IMG/VR virus record: IMGVR_UViG_3300046011_005911
Location: 1-26,544 of that record
From: a virus
DNA: 26,544 bases
Reading direction: 5' to 3' (one strand)
In this document: one piece after another, positions 8,031 to 17,400 of the stretch
Position numbering within the stretch: position 1 is the stretch's first letter
How the letters are laid out: every line of letters begins with the position of its first letter
Notes under the pieces: model-generated
The model's database searches: none
What the model was told of the DNA's origin: nothing
Seen by the model: only the letters and a program-made list of their open reading frames with translations
Position numbers and translations under genes: made by a program

Positions 8031-8597
8031 GTGATCCCGAAAAACCGGCCACAGCAAAAACGGCAAGACACTGAGCGGCAGCTAAAGAGCGCCGGTGTCA
8101 GTGATCCGGTGTGCTTGGTCGGCATCAGGGGCTACTACCGGGACAGCATGGGAGCGAAGGGCCGGCAGGACCGTGGAATCTATGACGACGCCATCATCCT
8201 CGTTTCCCCCAACGTCCACGCCGCCTTCAACGCCAACGTCGATCCCGCTCACTACGGCATCAATCCCAAGGTTCGCAAAGGATACGCCAGCCTCAAGCAA
8301 GGCGTCTGGCGCTACAAACTGGGCAAGCACGGCCTTCGGAGCGGCAACCCTTACAAGGCTTTGGTCCAAGGCGGTCCTGTCACAGTCAACCGCGATGGCG
8401 GGCAGACCGAGACCGGATGGTTTGGCATCAACATCCACAAGGGAAGCAACCGCAGCGTGAGCAGCGAGGGCTGTCAGACAATCCCGCCCGCGCAATGGCC
8501 GGCCTTCATCACGCTCGTTGAGACCGAACTCAAGCGCAACAACGCCAAGACCGTCTCCTACGTTTTAACCCAACCCAGAAAGGACATCGCCGCCTAA
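8031..8597 (+). CDS. L,D-transpeptidase-like lysin
   Basis: A 188-residue cytosolic-type protein with no signal peptide. The C-terminal part holds GWFGINIHKGSN (His136) and SSEGCQTI (Cys148), resembling the His...Ser-x-Gly-Cys active site of YkuD-type L,D-transpeptidases. Earlier conserved-looking stretches are GIRGYYRDSMG, YDDAIILVSP and GVWRYKLGKHG. In a lysis cassette it most likely acts on the peptidoglycan stem peptide as endolysin, though a wall-modifying role cannot be excluded. The GTG at 8031 is the first possible start, since an in-frame TAA lies at 8019-8021; the next Met (40) would remove conserved sequence. There is no Shine-Dalgarno site. Its stop overlaps the next start (TAATG). 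Confidence 0.72.
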   Translation: MIPKNRPQQKRQDTERQLKSAGVSDPVCLVGIRGYYRDSMGAKGRQDRGIYDDAIILVSPNVHAAFNANVDPAHYGINPKVRKGYASLKQGVWRYKLGKHGLRSGNPYKALVQGGPVTVNRDGGQTETGWFGINIHKGSNRSVSSEGCQTIPPAQWPAFITLVETELKRNNAKTVSYVLTQPRKDIAA

Positions 8598-10720
8598 TGG
8601 CCCTCGAAAGTCCAATCCTCCGCGATGGCGATGCCGGCTTCATCGGCTTCGCCAGCCGCTTGAATCCTGTGACGCTGCCGGCTGGCATGTTGCAGGACAG
8701 CGTGAATATGCGGCTGGACCGTGGCGTGGCGACAACCCGCAAGGGCAGCAAGCGCCTCACCGACACCATCGGCACGACCGGCGCCCCGCTCACTCTGGAC
8801 TTTGCGCTCGGCACGGACAAGGCAGCAACAATCACGCGGACTGGAACAACGGCCATTGTGACCTGCAATGCGCACGGCTTTTCTGACGGAGACCAGATCA
8901 ACATACGCGGAGCCACAGACCCGCTTTACAATGGCGACTTTGTAATTGGAACGGTAACGACCAATGGATTCCGCTATACAATGTCTGGCACCCCAGCAGC
9001 AGACGCATCCGGCGCCATCCTCGCCAACAACGGGCCGGAAGTGCGGGACAGCTACGAGGGCGGACTCTATGCCGCCACCGTCTTCGCCTCGCAGAACTAC
9101 GACAACGCAGCGGAATACATCGCCATGGCCGGATCGGACAGCGTGACCCTCTGGAAGCAGGGTGCCAGTCCGGTGGTCAAATCTTTCCCCAACTCGCCGA
9201 ACGAGCGCATCGAGGCGACTGACACGGTCTCCATGCTGCAAGCCTACGACCGTCTCTACGTCTTCCGCGAGGCGGCGCAAACCGGCAATTATGCGGGCAA
9301 GCTCACCAATTCGTCCGGCATAACCGTGAGCGGCACCATCGCCACGGTCAACGTGGACGCCCATGCCTACCCCGAAGGCGCCACGGTGCGGGTCGAAGGC
9401 AGCACCACGGCCGCGTTCGACGGACATGAGTTTCGCGTGCTCGGGACCAACCTCAATACCAACTCCTTTGAGATCACCGTCCCGAGCGGCACCGCGACCC
9501 ACGCCGCCGCAGGGATCAAGGTGCGCAGAGTGAAGCCGCCTCTCTACTGGAACGGTGGCAGCGGCAACTTTGACCGCGCCGCAGCAGGCGTGCCGGCCGA
9601 AGGCGTGACTTATACCAAGATGCCATCAGTCGGCTGGGCGGCCTACATCAATAACCGCCTCTGCCTCGCCCGCAACCGCGACACGGTGGCCATCAGCGAC
9701 ATCCTCAATCCCGACCTTTACGACCCTTTCTGGAACAGCTTCCGTGCCGGAGCTGGCGGCGATGACCGCATCGTTGCCATCCATCCATGGGTCGAGGGTC
9801 AGGTGCTCGTCTTCTGCCGAAAGTCCATCTGGCTAGCCACGATTAACCAGTTTGCCTCAACCGATGGCAGCGCCACGGCCATCGACACGCCGATCACCAA
9901 CCTCGTCCAGCTCACCAACGAGATTGGCTGCTCGGCGCGGAACACTATCGTCACCGCCGGACAATTCGTCTTCTTCCTCTCGGACGCCGGCATCTACCGC
10001 TTGGACAGCAGGCTCGACCTCAAACTGCGCGGCGACACGACACCGCTCTCCGAGCCAATCGCCGACCTGTTCAGCACTGTTGTGCAGTCCCGCGTCGAGA
10101 AAGCCGCCTTCGCCATCTGGCACAACAACCGCTACTTGATCGCGCTCCCGACCAGCACCGAACCGCTCGACGGCAACCAGCTTGTCCTGGCTTTCAATTC
10201 GCTAAACCAGCAGTGGGAATACCGAGACATCTATCCCGGCAGCGCCGCCGTCAACCAGATCATGGTGGCCAGCTACGACAACCAGCGCCGCGTGTTCAGC
10301 ATCCCGCGCACCGGCAATCTGTATCTGCTGGAAGAAAACGTCAACGCCCGCGACGACAACGCTGCCAACGGTGGAACTAGCCTTGTCACTGGACGCATCC
10401 GCACGCGGCGCTACGGCCTTGGCAGCATGACAACGAAGCGCTTCGTCCGCTCGCTCGCCGATGTGGTGCTGCCGGACACCGCCGGCATTACGGTCAAAGC
10501 AATCACGATCAATCCTGACAACGAGATTACGCTGGTCCCAGGGCAGACGAACACCTCGGGCTTGAGCGAAGACTACACGCTCAAGCAGCCGATCCGCGCC
10601 AAAGCCCACTACTGCGAGCTACAATTTGAAACCACGGCCAACCGGCCCGAAATCCGCAACGTCAGCATCGAGGCCGCCGGCCCGAGCCTGCCGCCGACTG
10701 AGACAAGGAACGCAGCTTAA
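8597..10720 (+). CDS. Tail nozzle / tail tubular protein B-like, with two FCCH-like inserts
   Basis: A 707-residue tail protein of the P22 gp10/T7 gp12 type. It has the typical opening (GFASRLNPVTLPAGMLQDSVNM, then a Thr/Arg/Lys turn) and long beta-propeller-like sequence such as YNDRLYVFREA-type blades, GWAAYINNRLCLARN, DRIVAIHPWVEGQVLVFC and FVFFLSDAGIYRLDS. It should form the distal tube that contacts the envelope. Two similar inserts, about residues 76-140 and 241-306, have the pattern AHGFSDGDQINIRG...YNGDF and AHAYPEGATVRVEG...FDGHEF. That is the pattern databases often label as an E1 FCCH domain, a small beta barrel common in phage tail proteins. The C-terminal 100 residues are beta-rich and end PPTETRNAA. 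Confidence 0.75.
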   Translation: MALESPILRDGDAGFIGFASRLNPVTLPAGMLQDSVNMRLDRGVATTRKGSKRLTDTIGTTGAPLTLDFALGTDKAATITRTGTTAIVTCNAHGFSDGDQINIRGATDPLYNGDFVIGTVTTNGFRYTMSGTPAADASGAILANNGPEVRDSYEGGLYAATVFASQNYDNAAEYIAMAGSDSVTLWKQGASPVVKSFPNSPNERIEATDTVSMLQAYDRLYVFREAAQTGNYAGKLTNSSGITVSGTIATVNVDAHAYPEGATVRVEGSTTAAFDGHEFRVLGTNLNTNSFEITVPSGTATHAAAGIKVRRVKPPLYWNGGSGNFDRAAAGVPAEGVTYTKMPSVGWAAYINNRLCLARNRDTVAISDILNPDLYDPFWNSFRAGAGGDDRIVAIHPWVEGQVLVFCRKSIWLATINQFASTDGSATAIDTPITNLVQLTNEIGCSARNTIVTAGQFVFFLSDAGIYRLDSRLDLKLRGDTTPLSEPIADLFSTVVQSRVEKAAFAIWHNNRYLIALPTSTEPLDGNQLVLAFNSLNQQWEYRDIYPGSAAVNQIMVASYDNQRRVFSIPRTGNLYLLEENVNARDDNAANGGTSLVTGRIRTRRYGLGSMTTKRFVRSLADVVLPDTAGITVKAITINPDNEITLVPGQTNTSGLSEDYTLKQPIRAKAHYCELQFETTANRPEIRNVSIEAAGPSLPPTETRNAA

Positions 10721-10738
10721 CAACTAAGGAACAAAATC

Positions 10739-11470
10739 ATGGCAACTGTAACTAAAGGCAGAACATTCACCTCCGGCGAAACCGTCACCCCCGCCAAGCT
10801 CAACGATGTCGTAGATCTGGCGACCGTGACCAATATCCAGACGGCGGACATTGCGGATGGGCAAGTGACGACCGCGAAGATTTTGGACGCCAATGTGACG
10901 GCGGCCAAGCTGGCCAGCAATGCCGTGGAGACGGCAAAGATTTTGGACGCAAACGTAACTCCGGCCAAACTCTCGCAGCCGTTGACTCTTGCCACAGCAC
11001 AAAACACCACCAGCGGCACCAGCATAAATTTTTCAGCAATTCCGTCTTGGGCAAGGCGCATTACCGTTTCTTTTAACGGCGTGAGCACCAACGGCAGCTC
11101 AAGGCTGGCGGTTCAACTCGGCACGTCCTCTGGGCTAACGACAACAGGATACACCAGTTTCACAGGAACTTTTGGCCGCACCGCTGAAAATTTTCAAAAC
11201 ACAGACAGGGTAACGAGTGGATTCGGGTGGTGGCACGGGGCGGCCATAGACGCCGGATACGGCAACATGATTTTGATAAACGTCAGCGGCAATACATGGG
11301 TGTCGTCGCACAGCGGCGGCGTGTCTGGCGGGTCCGGCGGCAGTTTTGATTTTGTAATTGTTGGCGGTGGCTCCGTTGCTTTGCCTGGCACGCTTACACA
11401 GCTGAGCCTAACCACCGTCAGCGGCGACACCTTCGACGCCGGATCGGTCAACATTATGTATGAGGGATGA
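10739..11470 (+). CDS. Short tail fibre protein
   Basis: A 243-residue fibre. The N-terminal third contains tandem copies of a coiled or beta-prism repeat: DLATVTNIQTADIADGQ, TTAKILDANVTAAKLAS and ETAKILDANVTPAKLSQ. This is the repeated TAKI/AAKL element of phage fibre shafts, also visible as DNA repeats around 10870-10980. The C-terminal part (about 85-243) is Gly/Ser/Thr-rich beta sequence with AT-richer codons, likely the receptor-binding head. A weak Shine-Dalgarno (AAGGA at 10726-10730) precedes the ATG. The stop overlaps the next gene by ATGA. Confidence 0.72.
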   Translation: MATVTKGRTFTSGETVTPAKLNDVVDLATVTNIQTADIADGQVTTAKILDANVTAAKLASNAVETAKILDANVTPAKLSQPLTLATAQNTTSGTSINFSAIPSWARRITVSFNGVSTNGSSRLAVQLGTSSGLTTTGYTSFTGTFGRTAENFQNTDRVTSGFGWWHGAAIDAGYGNMILINVSGNTWVSSHSGGVSGGSGGSFDFVIVGGGSVALPGTLTQLSLTTVSGDTFDAGSVNIMYEG

Positions 11471-11820
11471 TGACCCCATGGCAAAAGGCAAAAGCATGGC
11501 ACGACAACCACGTCACGGACGAGACCTTCGAGGAAACGCTCGGCTGGCATCTCACGCACGGGCTGGTCTACTCAACCGACAAGGTTTTCTTGTTGGCTCG
11601 GGAGGTCTACTGGGACGCGGAGCAGGAGGAGATGCACGATGACGGCGAGCCGAATGCTTGGTTCGTGGAGCTGGCTGCTAGTGCTGGGTGCGCAAACCCT
11701 GTGCGGGAGTTTATGCGTGTGGCGTCACGGCCGCAGCAGTGGGCGCTTTGGTGCCGGCACAACAGTTTTGAAATCAAGGCCCATGACTGGGCGAAACTTA
11801 GTAAGCGAGTAGGAGGATAA
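11467..11820 (+). CDS. Hypothetical protein, possible fibre chaperone
   Basis: A 117-residue, soluble, Trp-rich and acidic protein (WQKAKAWHDNH, EETLGWHLTHG, CRHNSFEIKAHDW). I do not recognise the family. It starts inside the end of the fibre gene (ATGA overlap), the usual position for a fibre-assembly chaperone or a small tail-associated protein, but no motif confirms this. Two adjacent ATGs (11467, 11470) are possible starts; the first gives the overlap. Confidence 0.65.
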   Translation: MMTPWQKAKAWHDNHVTDETFEETLGWHLTHGLVYSTDKVFLLAREVYWDAEQEEMHDDGEPNAWFVELAASAGCANPVREFMRVASRPQQWALWCRHNSFEIKAHDWAKLSKRVGG

Positions 11821-11824
11821 AATT

Positions 11825-12946
11825 ATGGGAGGCAGCAGCAAAAAATCTAAGAAACCCTCGGTGCAGCACGCGGCACCCTTGGACTTTAACGCATTGATGC
11901 GCTCGGCCAACGAGCAGGCGGCGGCGTCAGCCCGCGCTCAAGTGCAGGCGCAAATTGAGGCGTATCCGCAGCTTGAGGCATTGCAGCTCGGGACGATCCA
12001 GCGCATCGCCGATAACCTCAACAACCCTTACACGCAGGCCGCCCGCGCGGACATCAACCGCGTCTCCGGCCTCGGCAACATGCTGGCCGACCAAGTGGGG
12101 CCGACGAACATTGAGCGCATGCTCCAGCAGCAGGCCGAAACTGAGCTTGGCCTCGGCCGGTCGCTGTCCGCCGAGGAGACCCGTGACGCCCAGCAGTCCG
12201 CCCGCGCTGCGTTCGCCGCTCGCGGTCTCGGCACCAGCATGGGCAGCAGCGCCGCTGAGATCCTCAACCGTGACGCCGCCGCGCAAGCCCGCGAGGCCAG
12301 CCGGCGGAACTTCGCCTCAGCGACCAACCAGATGGTGACGGGGAATGTCTTTGGCCGCGCCGGTCAGGCTGGCGGCATGCTGGGCAGTGCGGCTCAGGGG
12401 CAGCTTATGGTTGATCCCTACAGTCGCGCGCTTGGCAGTGCGCAGATCGGCGGCAACCTCGGCAACAACTTGCAGAGCGGTATCGGGCAGACCTTCGGCG
12501 GTGCGCAGCAGATGGCCGGTAATGTGGCGAGCTTCAATGCCAACATGCTGGATACTCGGGCGAACAGTCAGCTTAACAACTGGGCGGCGATGCGCGGCGC
12601 GCAGATGCAGGCCGGCGCAATGAACCAGGCGGCGACCATGGGCATGATCGGGAGCATCGGCGGCGGTCTGCTCGGCGGCGCGGGCTTTGCCCTCTCTGAC
12701 AAGCGCGAGAAGAAAGACATCAAGCCGCTCGGCAAGGCTGGCAGCGTGCTTGGCCTCACCGCCTACGAATACAAATACAAGGGCGAGGACAAAAAGCACA
12801 AGGGCTTCATGGCTCAAGACGTGCAGAAGGTGCTGCCAGAGGCGGTAACTGAAGTCGATTACAAGGGCAAGAAACGGCTGGCCATCAAGCCGGCTGTCAT
12901 CGGCGCCGCCCTCGCTGAAGAACTGATGGCTGCCAAGGCGGCTTAA
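11825..12946 (+). CDS. Ala/Gln-rich virion protein with C-terminal S74 intramolecular chaperone
   Basis: A 373-residue protein. Residues 1-280 are Ala-, Gln- and Gly-rich and mostly helical (AQVQAQIEAYPQLEALQ, MLQQQAETELGLGRS), with hydrophobic glycine-rich stretches near 270-288, as in podovirus internal or ejection proteins. From residue 290 the sequence is a peptidase S74 (endosialidase-type) chaperone: LSDKREKKDI with Ser291 and Lys296 in the catalytic spacing, YEYKYKG, GFMAQDVQKVLPEAV (from 328) and a helical C-terminus. S74 domains trimerise their parent protein and then cut themselves off, so the mature protein should end near residue 290. A good Shine-Dalgarno (GTAGGAGG, 11809-11816) precedes the ATG. 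Confidence 0.78.
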   Translation: MGGSSKKSKKPSVQHAAPLDFNALMRSANEQAAASARAQVQAQIEAYPQLEALQLGTIQRIADNLNNPYTQAARADINRVSGLGNMLADQVGPTNIERMLQQQAETELGLGRSLSAEETRDAQQSARAAFAARGLGTSMGSSAAEILNRDAAAQAREASRRNFASATNQMVTGNVFGRAGQAGGMLGSAAQGQLMVDPYSRALGSAQIGGNLGNNLQSGIGQTFGGAQQMAGNVASFNANMLDTRANSQLNNWAAMRGAQMQAGAMNQAATMGMIGSIGGGLLGGAGFALSDKREKKDIKPLGKAGSVLGLTAYEYKYKGEDKKHKGFMAQDVQKVLPEAVTEVDYKGKKRLAIKPAVIGAALAEELMAAKAA

Positions 12947-12964
12947 CAAAAGGAGATCAACACT

Positions 12965-13420
12965 ATGTTTGCTTACAATCCAACACCAGACCGCTCGGGC
13001 GAAATCATGGCCGCCGGTCAAATGCAGGCGGCTCAAACTAACGCGCAGATGATGAGCGACCTCGGGCAGAATATTGGCGGGGCGCTGGCCAGTCTGGGCG
13101 GCATGTACGCCCAAAACAAGGGGCTGGAGGCCGAAGCCGCGGGCTACGACCGCATCGGCGAGATTCTCGGCGGCTCGATGTTCAAGGACAACCCGGCCGT
13201 GGGCGGATTTCTTGCCGACCTCCGCAAACAGAAAAATCCCCAGATGAAGATTGCCGGCTACAACGCGCTCTTCAACATGGCAGGGCCGATCAGCAATTCC
13301 TTGATGGCCCAGCGCACCGCTACGGTTCGCGCCAGCGCGCCGATTGTCGGACAGCAAATCACCAACGCAAACACGCAGGCCGAAGAAGGACCGAGCCTTG
13401 ACGGCACGATGCTTCCGTAA
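12965..13420 (+). CDS. Hypothetical internal virion / ejection protein
   Basis: A 151-residue protein rich in Ala, Gln, Gly and Met (MAAGQMQAAQTNAQMMSDLGQ, GGALASLGGMYAQNKGLEAEA), probably largely helical and weakly membrane-active, similar in style to small ejection proteins of podoviruses. It has an excellent Shine-Dalgarno (AAAGGAGAT, 12950-12958), and its stop overlaps the next start (TAATG at 13418-13422). No family motif was recognised; the role is inferred from composition and its place between the S74 protein and the giant protein. Confidence 0.65.
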   Translation: MFAYNPTPDRSGEIMAAGQMQAAQTNAQMMSDLGQNIGGALASLGGMYAQNKGLEAEAAGYDRIGEILGGSMFKDNPAVGGFLADLRKQKNPQMKIAGYNALFNMAGPISNSLMAQRTATVRASAPIVGQQITNANTQAEEGPSLDGTMLP

Positions 13421-14484
13421 TGTCGAGCAAACGAAAACCCGAGGGGCGCTTCCCGCTAGACCGTCCTCCAGGCGGCATGGTCGTGGAACCTCCGATGACA
13501 ATGGACGAGGAGACCGCAAATATGGACCCAAGTGACTTGAGCAGAAACAATGCAATGGCCCAAGCGGGCGATGACGTGCTGCCGCCGGTGAGGGACGCCG
13601 AGGGCAACCCGCTGCCGCTGGACGACTTGAGCGCGCCGGAAGACGCCATGGTTGACCCAACGCCCGCCGAAGTGCGCCGCGCTACGGTTAGCGTCCCAGC
13701 CAAGGGCGTGCATTTTAACTTTGAGCCGTTCCAAAGGATCGCGCAACTGCATGCTGCGGGGCAAACGCAGGAAGCCATCGCCATGCGCGATGCTCTCGAC
13801 CCGCAGTCACGCTACGTCTACGACAACATCAAGAACATGAAGAAGGTGCCAGCGGCTGAGGCCGCGCGGCTTGCTGACGAGTTCCGGCAAATGCAGGACC
13901 GGCAGGCGATGCAGAGCGCGAGCAAGGCAGCGGACCCCGCCAAAGAGCGCGAGCAGGCGCAGCAGGCGGCCCGCGTGCAGAGCGTCCTCGGCATCATGGA
14001 CAAATACACCGCCGAGGACAGTGACCTGGACAAGCTGGTCGGCCCAGCGGCGGGCAGCTTTGTGGCCAACGAATGGGACAAGTGGAACAATCAGGATCGC
14101 TACGCCAAGCGGTTTGAGCTGAGTTTCACGACCAAGACTGAGGTGCTGGAGGCGGCCAAATACGTTAAGCCGCTATCCAACGACGAGCGCAAGTTCCTCG
14201 AGGAGATGTTCCCGCGCCGCGACGATCCGCCGCAGGTCTGGCGGGAATACTTCAAGCGCACGCGCGAGATTCTTTCCCAAGGCCTGCCACAACAACCACA
14301 AGCGCAGGGCGCCGCACCGGCCGCCGCCGCACCGCAACCTTCCCAGCCTCCTCCAAACCTCAAACCAACCCGCATTGATCCAGTGACCGGCCAACCAATG
14401 ACGCTTATTCAAAACCAGCAGGGCAAGTGGGTCTACCGCCTCGCCCCGCAGCAGCCACAGCAGTCGAATGCCGCCGGCCGCTAA
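13420..14484 (+). CDS. Hypothetical internal virion protein
   Basis: A 354-residue hydrophilic protein. The N-terminal 60 residues are Pro/Asp-rich and probably disordered. The middle (about 90-275) is helical with charged repeats such as EAARLADEFRQMQDRQAMQSASK and FELSFTTKTEVLEAAKYV. The C-terminal 75 residues are a Gln/Pro/Ala linker (LPQQPQAQGAAPAAAAPQPSQ) followed by RIDPVTGQPMTLIQNQQGKW. No enzyme motif was found. It overlaps the giant downstream gene by 17 bases, and the pair resembles the internal-core protein couples of T7-like phages. Function is inferred from context only. Confidence 0.65.
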   Translation: MSSKRKPEGRFPLDRPPGGMVVEPPMTMDEETANMDPSDLSRNNAMAQAGDDVLPPVRDAEGNPLPLDDLSAPEDAMVDPTPAEVRRATVSVPAKGVHFNFEPFQRIAQLHAAGQTQEAIAMRDALDPQSRYVYDNIKNMKKVPAAEAARLADEFRQMQDRQAMQSASKAADPAKEREQAQQAARVQSVLGIMDKYTAEDSDLDKLVGPAAGSFVANEWDKWNNQDRYAKRFELSFTTKTEVLEAAKYVKPLSNDERKFLEEMFPRRDDPPQVWREYFKRTREILSQGLPQQPQAQGAAPAAAAPQPSQPPPNLKPTRIDPVTGQPMTLIQNQQGKWVYRLAPQQPQQSNAAGR

Positions 14485-17400
14485 AGAAGAATACACGCCG
14501 GAGGAGCTGGATGCGCTGGAGGCGCAGCAAGCGCCGCGTCCGGTCTACGACGTGATCTCGGGCGGCGTGGGCGCAGCCATGAGTTATTACGACGGGCCGC
14601 AGGAGACCAAAGCGGAATACACGCCGGAGGAGTTGGATGTGCGCGATGCGCTGTATGGCGCGCCGGAGCTGACGCCCGAGGAGTTGGACCAGCGGGCGGT
14701 GGACGCCAAGTATGATGCTCGCGTCATTCTGTCGCCGGAGCAGCTCAAGGAGGCGGACGAGCTGGAGGTCAAGCTGACCGAAGAGGGCAAGCGCCCCGGC
14801 AAGTGGCAGATGGCCAAGGCCATCGGCGGCGGCATTCTGCAGAGCGTGGCCGACTGGAACATGGCGCTAGACAAGAGCGGCAACCTAGCTGCGGTCGTTG
14901 AGAACGCGCTCATCAAGACCGGCGCCCTTGACCGTGACTACAAGCGCGTGCCGATGCTGGAGGCGGCGCTGCAGGCTCCGGCTTCGGCCAAGGCGGGCGT
15001 CCAGGGCACGGCACTGAACACGACCGAGACTGTCTTGGCACTTAACAATTTGGCGATGGGCAAGCCGCGTTATCGCGTGCAGGAGACCGGCGAGTTTGTC
15101 TACTCCCCGCTCGGCGGCGTGGCTCCGCTTACCCAGATGGCTGGCGAAGGAAAGACCCTGGTGCCAGTGACTGATGCGGACCTAGACGAGCACCGCTACC
15201 AGCTTTACGCCAAGGAAAACGCAATCCGCAGCACCTACCTTGACATCATGGATGAGAAGCTGCTGGGCGTGAAACCTAACCAGAGCTTCACACTGCCTGC
15301 AGAAATCCTACTGGCACCGGAGAACTTGGCGCCGGGCTTTGCCGCGACCAGAGTGACCGGCGCAGCGCGTCTCGGAAAACTTTTCAGCGCCAAAACGCTG
15401 GGTGCGGCTGAGGCGGCGGCGGGCGGCAGCGCCAACATTATCGACAAGGGTGCGGACGTGTTCACGCGCGCCGTGCAGAAGATGACCTTTGGCGCACTGG
15501 ACCGAAAGACGCAATCAAAGATCGCCAAAACCGCAGCCTATGGCGGTGGCGCCGGTGCCGTGGCGACCGTCATGTCTGGAGCGCCGGAGGAGGCGCGCAA
15601 CACAGCGCTGGCGCTGATGAGCCTCTACCCGATGTACAAGATGGGTTCCGGTGTGCTTCGCCGCGTCGAGGGCGCGACCGGCACGGCCAAGATGATCATG
15701 CGCGAGTCGGCTGATGCGACCAACGGTATGGACGATGTGGCGCGGGCGGCCGTGGCCAACAATGCGGCGGTGCCGCGGGAGATCCGCGAGGCGTTGGTCA
15801 ACCCAAGCAAGTTCGTCCCGCTGGAATCGACACCGGCGCGGATCGCCAAAAACGAGGCATTTTCCCCGCGCGTGCGCCAAGTGGCAGCGCGCCTAGCCAA
15901 CCCGCTGATCGTGCAGGCTTCGCGCACCGCCGGTGCCGTGGGGCGTGGCGCAGTGGTTGGACCGCTGGTCAACATCCCCTTTGCCGAAGCCTACCGCGAG
16001 ATGGGCGACGAGCAGACCGCAGAGGGCATCTACGGTGCCGGCGTGCTGTTTGGTGCGGGCGGCGGATTGGTTGGTCGTGTGGCCGGTGCCCGCGGGCGCC
16101 GGCGCGATGCGGCGGTGAGCGACATCGGGCGCATGCTGGTGGACATTCAGCAGAACAATGCGGGCGAGCTAGGACGTGCTGCGCCGGATCGGGCGGCCGA
16201 GGTCTACTACAGCATGAAGGAACCCGGCCGCATGCTGACCGACGTGGAGCTGGCGGGCGGCGACATCGACGCGCTGATGCGCAATACAAAATTTGAAGAC
16301 CTCGCTGGCATGGCGGCCATGCAGGGATTCTACCGCGACTCGGTCGATTTCATCCCGCTCAACGGCCTTGACTACAACGCCAACGTCAGCGCGCTAGGTG
16401 GCAATGGCACGGCGGGATACTTCCTGCATGCACCGGAAGGTCAGCGCGCCCGCCTCTTCCTTAACGCCGACGCCCGCCGCACCGACGTGGCGCCGCATGA
16501 ATACGGTCACGCCCTGCTGGCCAGCGCCGCCATGTCGCCAGAGATGAAAAACTCGGCCCGCGCCAGCATCAACCAGCGCTACGGTCCCGAGAAGCTGGAC
16601 GCCATGGCACGCGAGTATGCCCGCAATGTGGTCGCTGGGCGCAATGCGCGGGAGTTCCCCGGACAGAAAATGGACGTGAGCGAGGCTGAGGTAGACAGCA
16701 TCCTCAATGAGCTGACAGAAAATGGTTTGGCCCGCGGTGACGCCGACCGCCTTGACTGGCTGCGTGATGAAGTGTTCGCCGAAGAGCACCGTGCGGCCGG
16801 TATCGACTACGCCCAGATCCGCCGCGGCATCCCTGCGGGATTCAATCCGGTTGGCTTTGCTGAAAACGTGCTCGGTGCCAATGCTAGGGCGCTCGCAGCG
16901 GCAGGCGCGCCCATCGACCCGCAGACCGGCAAGCTGCAGGCGCCTCCCGACAGACTTTTCAAGGATAACCCAATCCTCGCCGCCGACCCAGTCATGCGCC
17001 GCAACATCCGGCAGTATGTCAGCGCCTACCAGCAGTGGCTCAACGACCCAGCGCATGAGGCTCCGGTCGGCGCCCCGCTGTCGCGCAGCGGCAACCCGAA
17101 TGATCTGAAGAACAACCCAAACGTCACGTTCCGCGACTACGGCAACGGCCGCCTTGAGAACGAGCTGGCCTTCATCGACGAGAGCGGCAACGTCAAGTTG
17201 AGGGATAAAAAGAATGATTCCGACCGCGCCAAGTTCATTCGCGCCCGCCAGCAGCAGGTGCGCGAGATGATCGACCGCGGCACCAAGGAGCCGAACGACC
17301 CGACCTTTGGCGTCCGCTTCCGCGACGGTCAGCGCATTGTGGCCGGCAAGACCTTGCCGCCGCGCTTTGACCTCACGCGATTCCCTACGCCTCTCAAGCA

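Noticed and set aside
8594-9502. 302-codon - strand frame opposite the tail-nozzle gene
   Set aside because: Composition of an antisense shadow (Gly/Val/Arg-rich) with no motif; the + strand gene is clear.
2267-11470. Diversity-generating retroelement targeting a fibre gene
   Set aside because: No reverse transcriptase, no template-repeat pair and no adenine-biased variable tail were found near any fibre C-terminus.
12317-13660. Long open frame on the - strand (447 codons)
   Set aside because: It runs antisense to three well-supported virion genes with their own ribosome binding sites; its product is His/Arg/Leu-rich low-complexity sequence typical of antisense GC-rich DNA.
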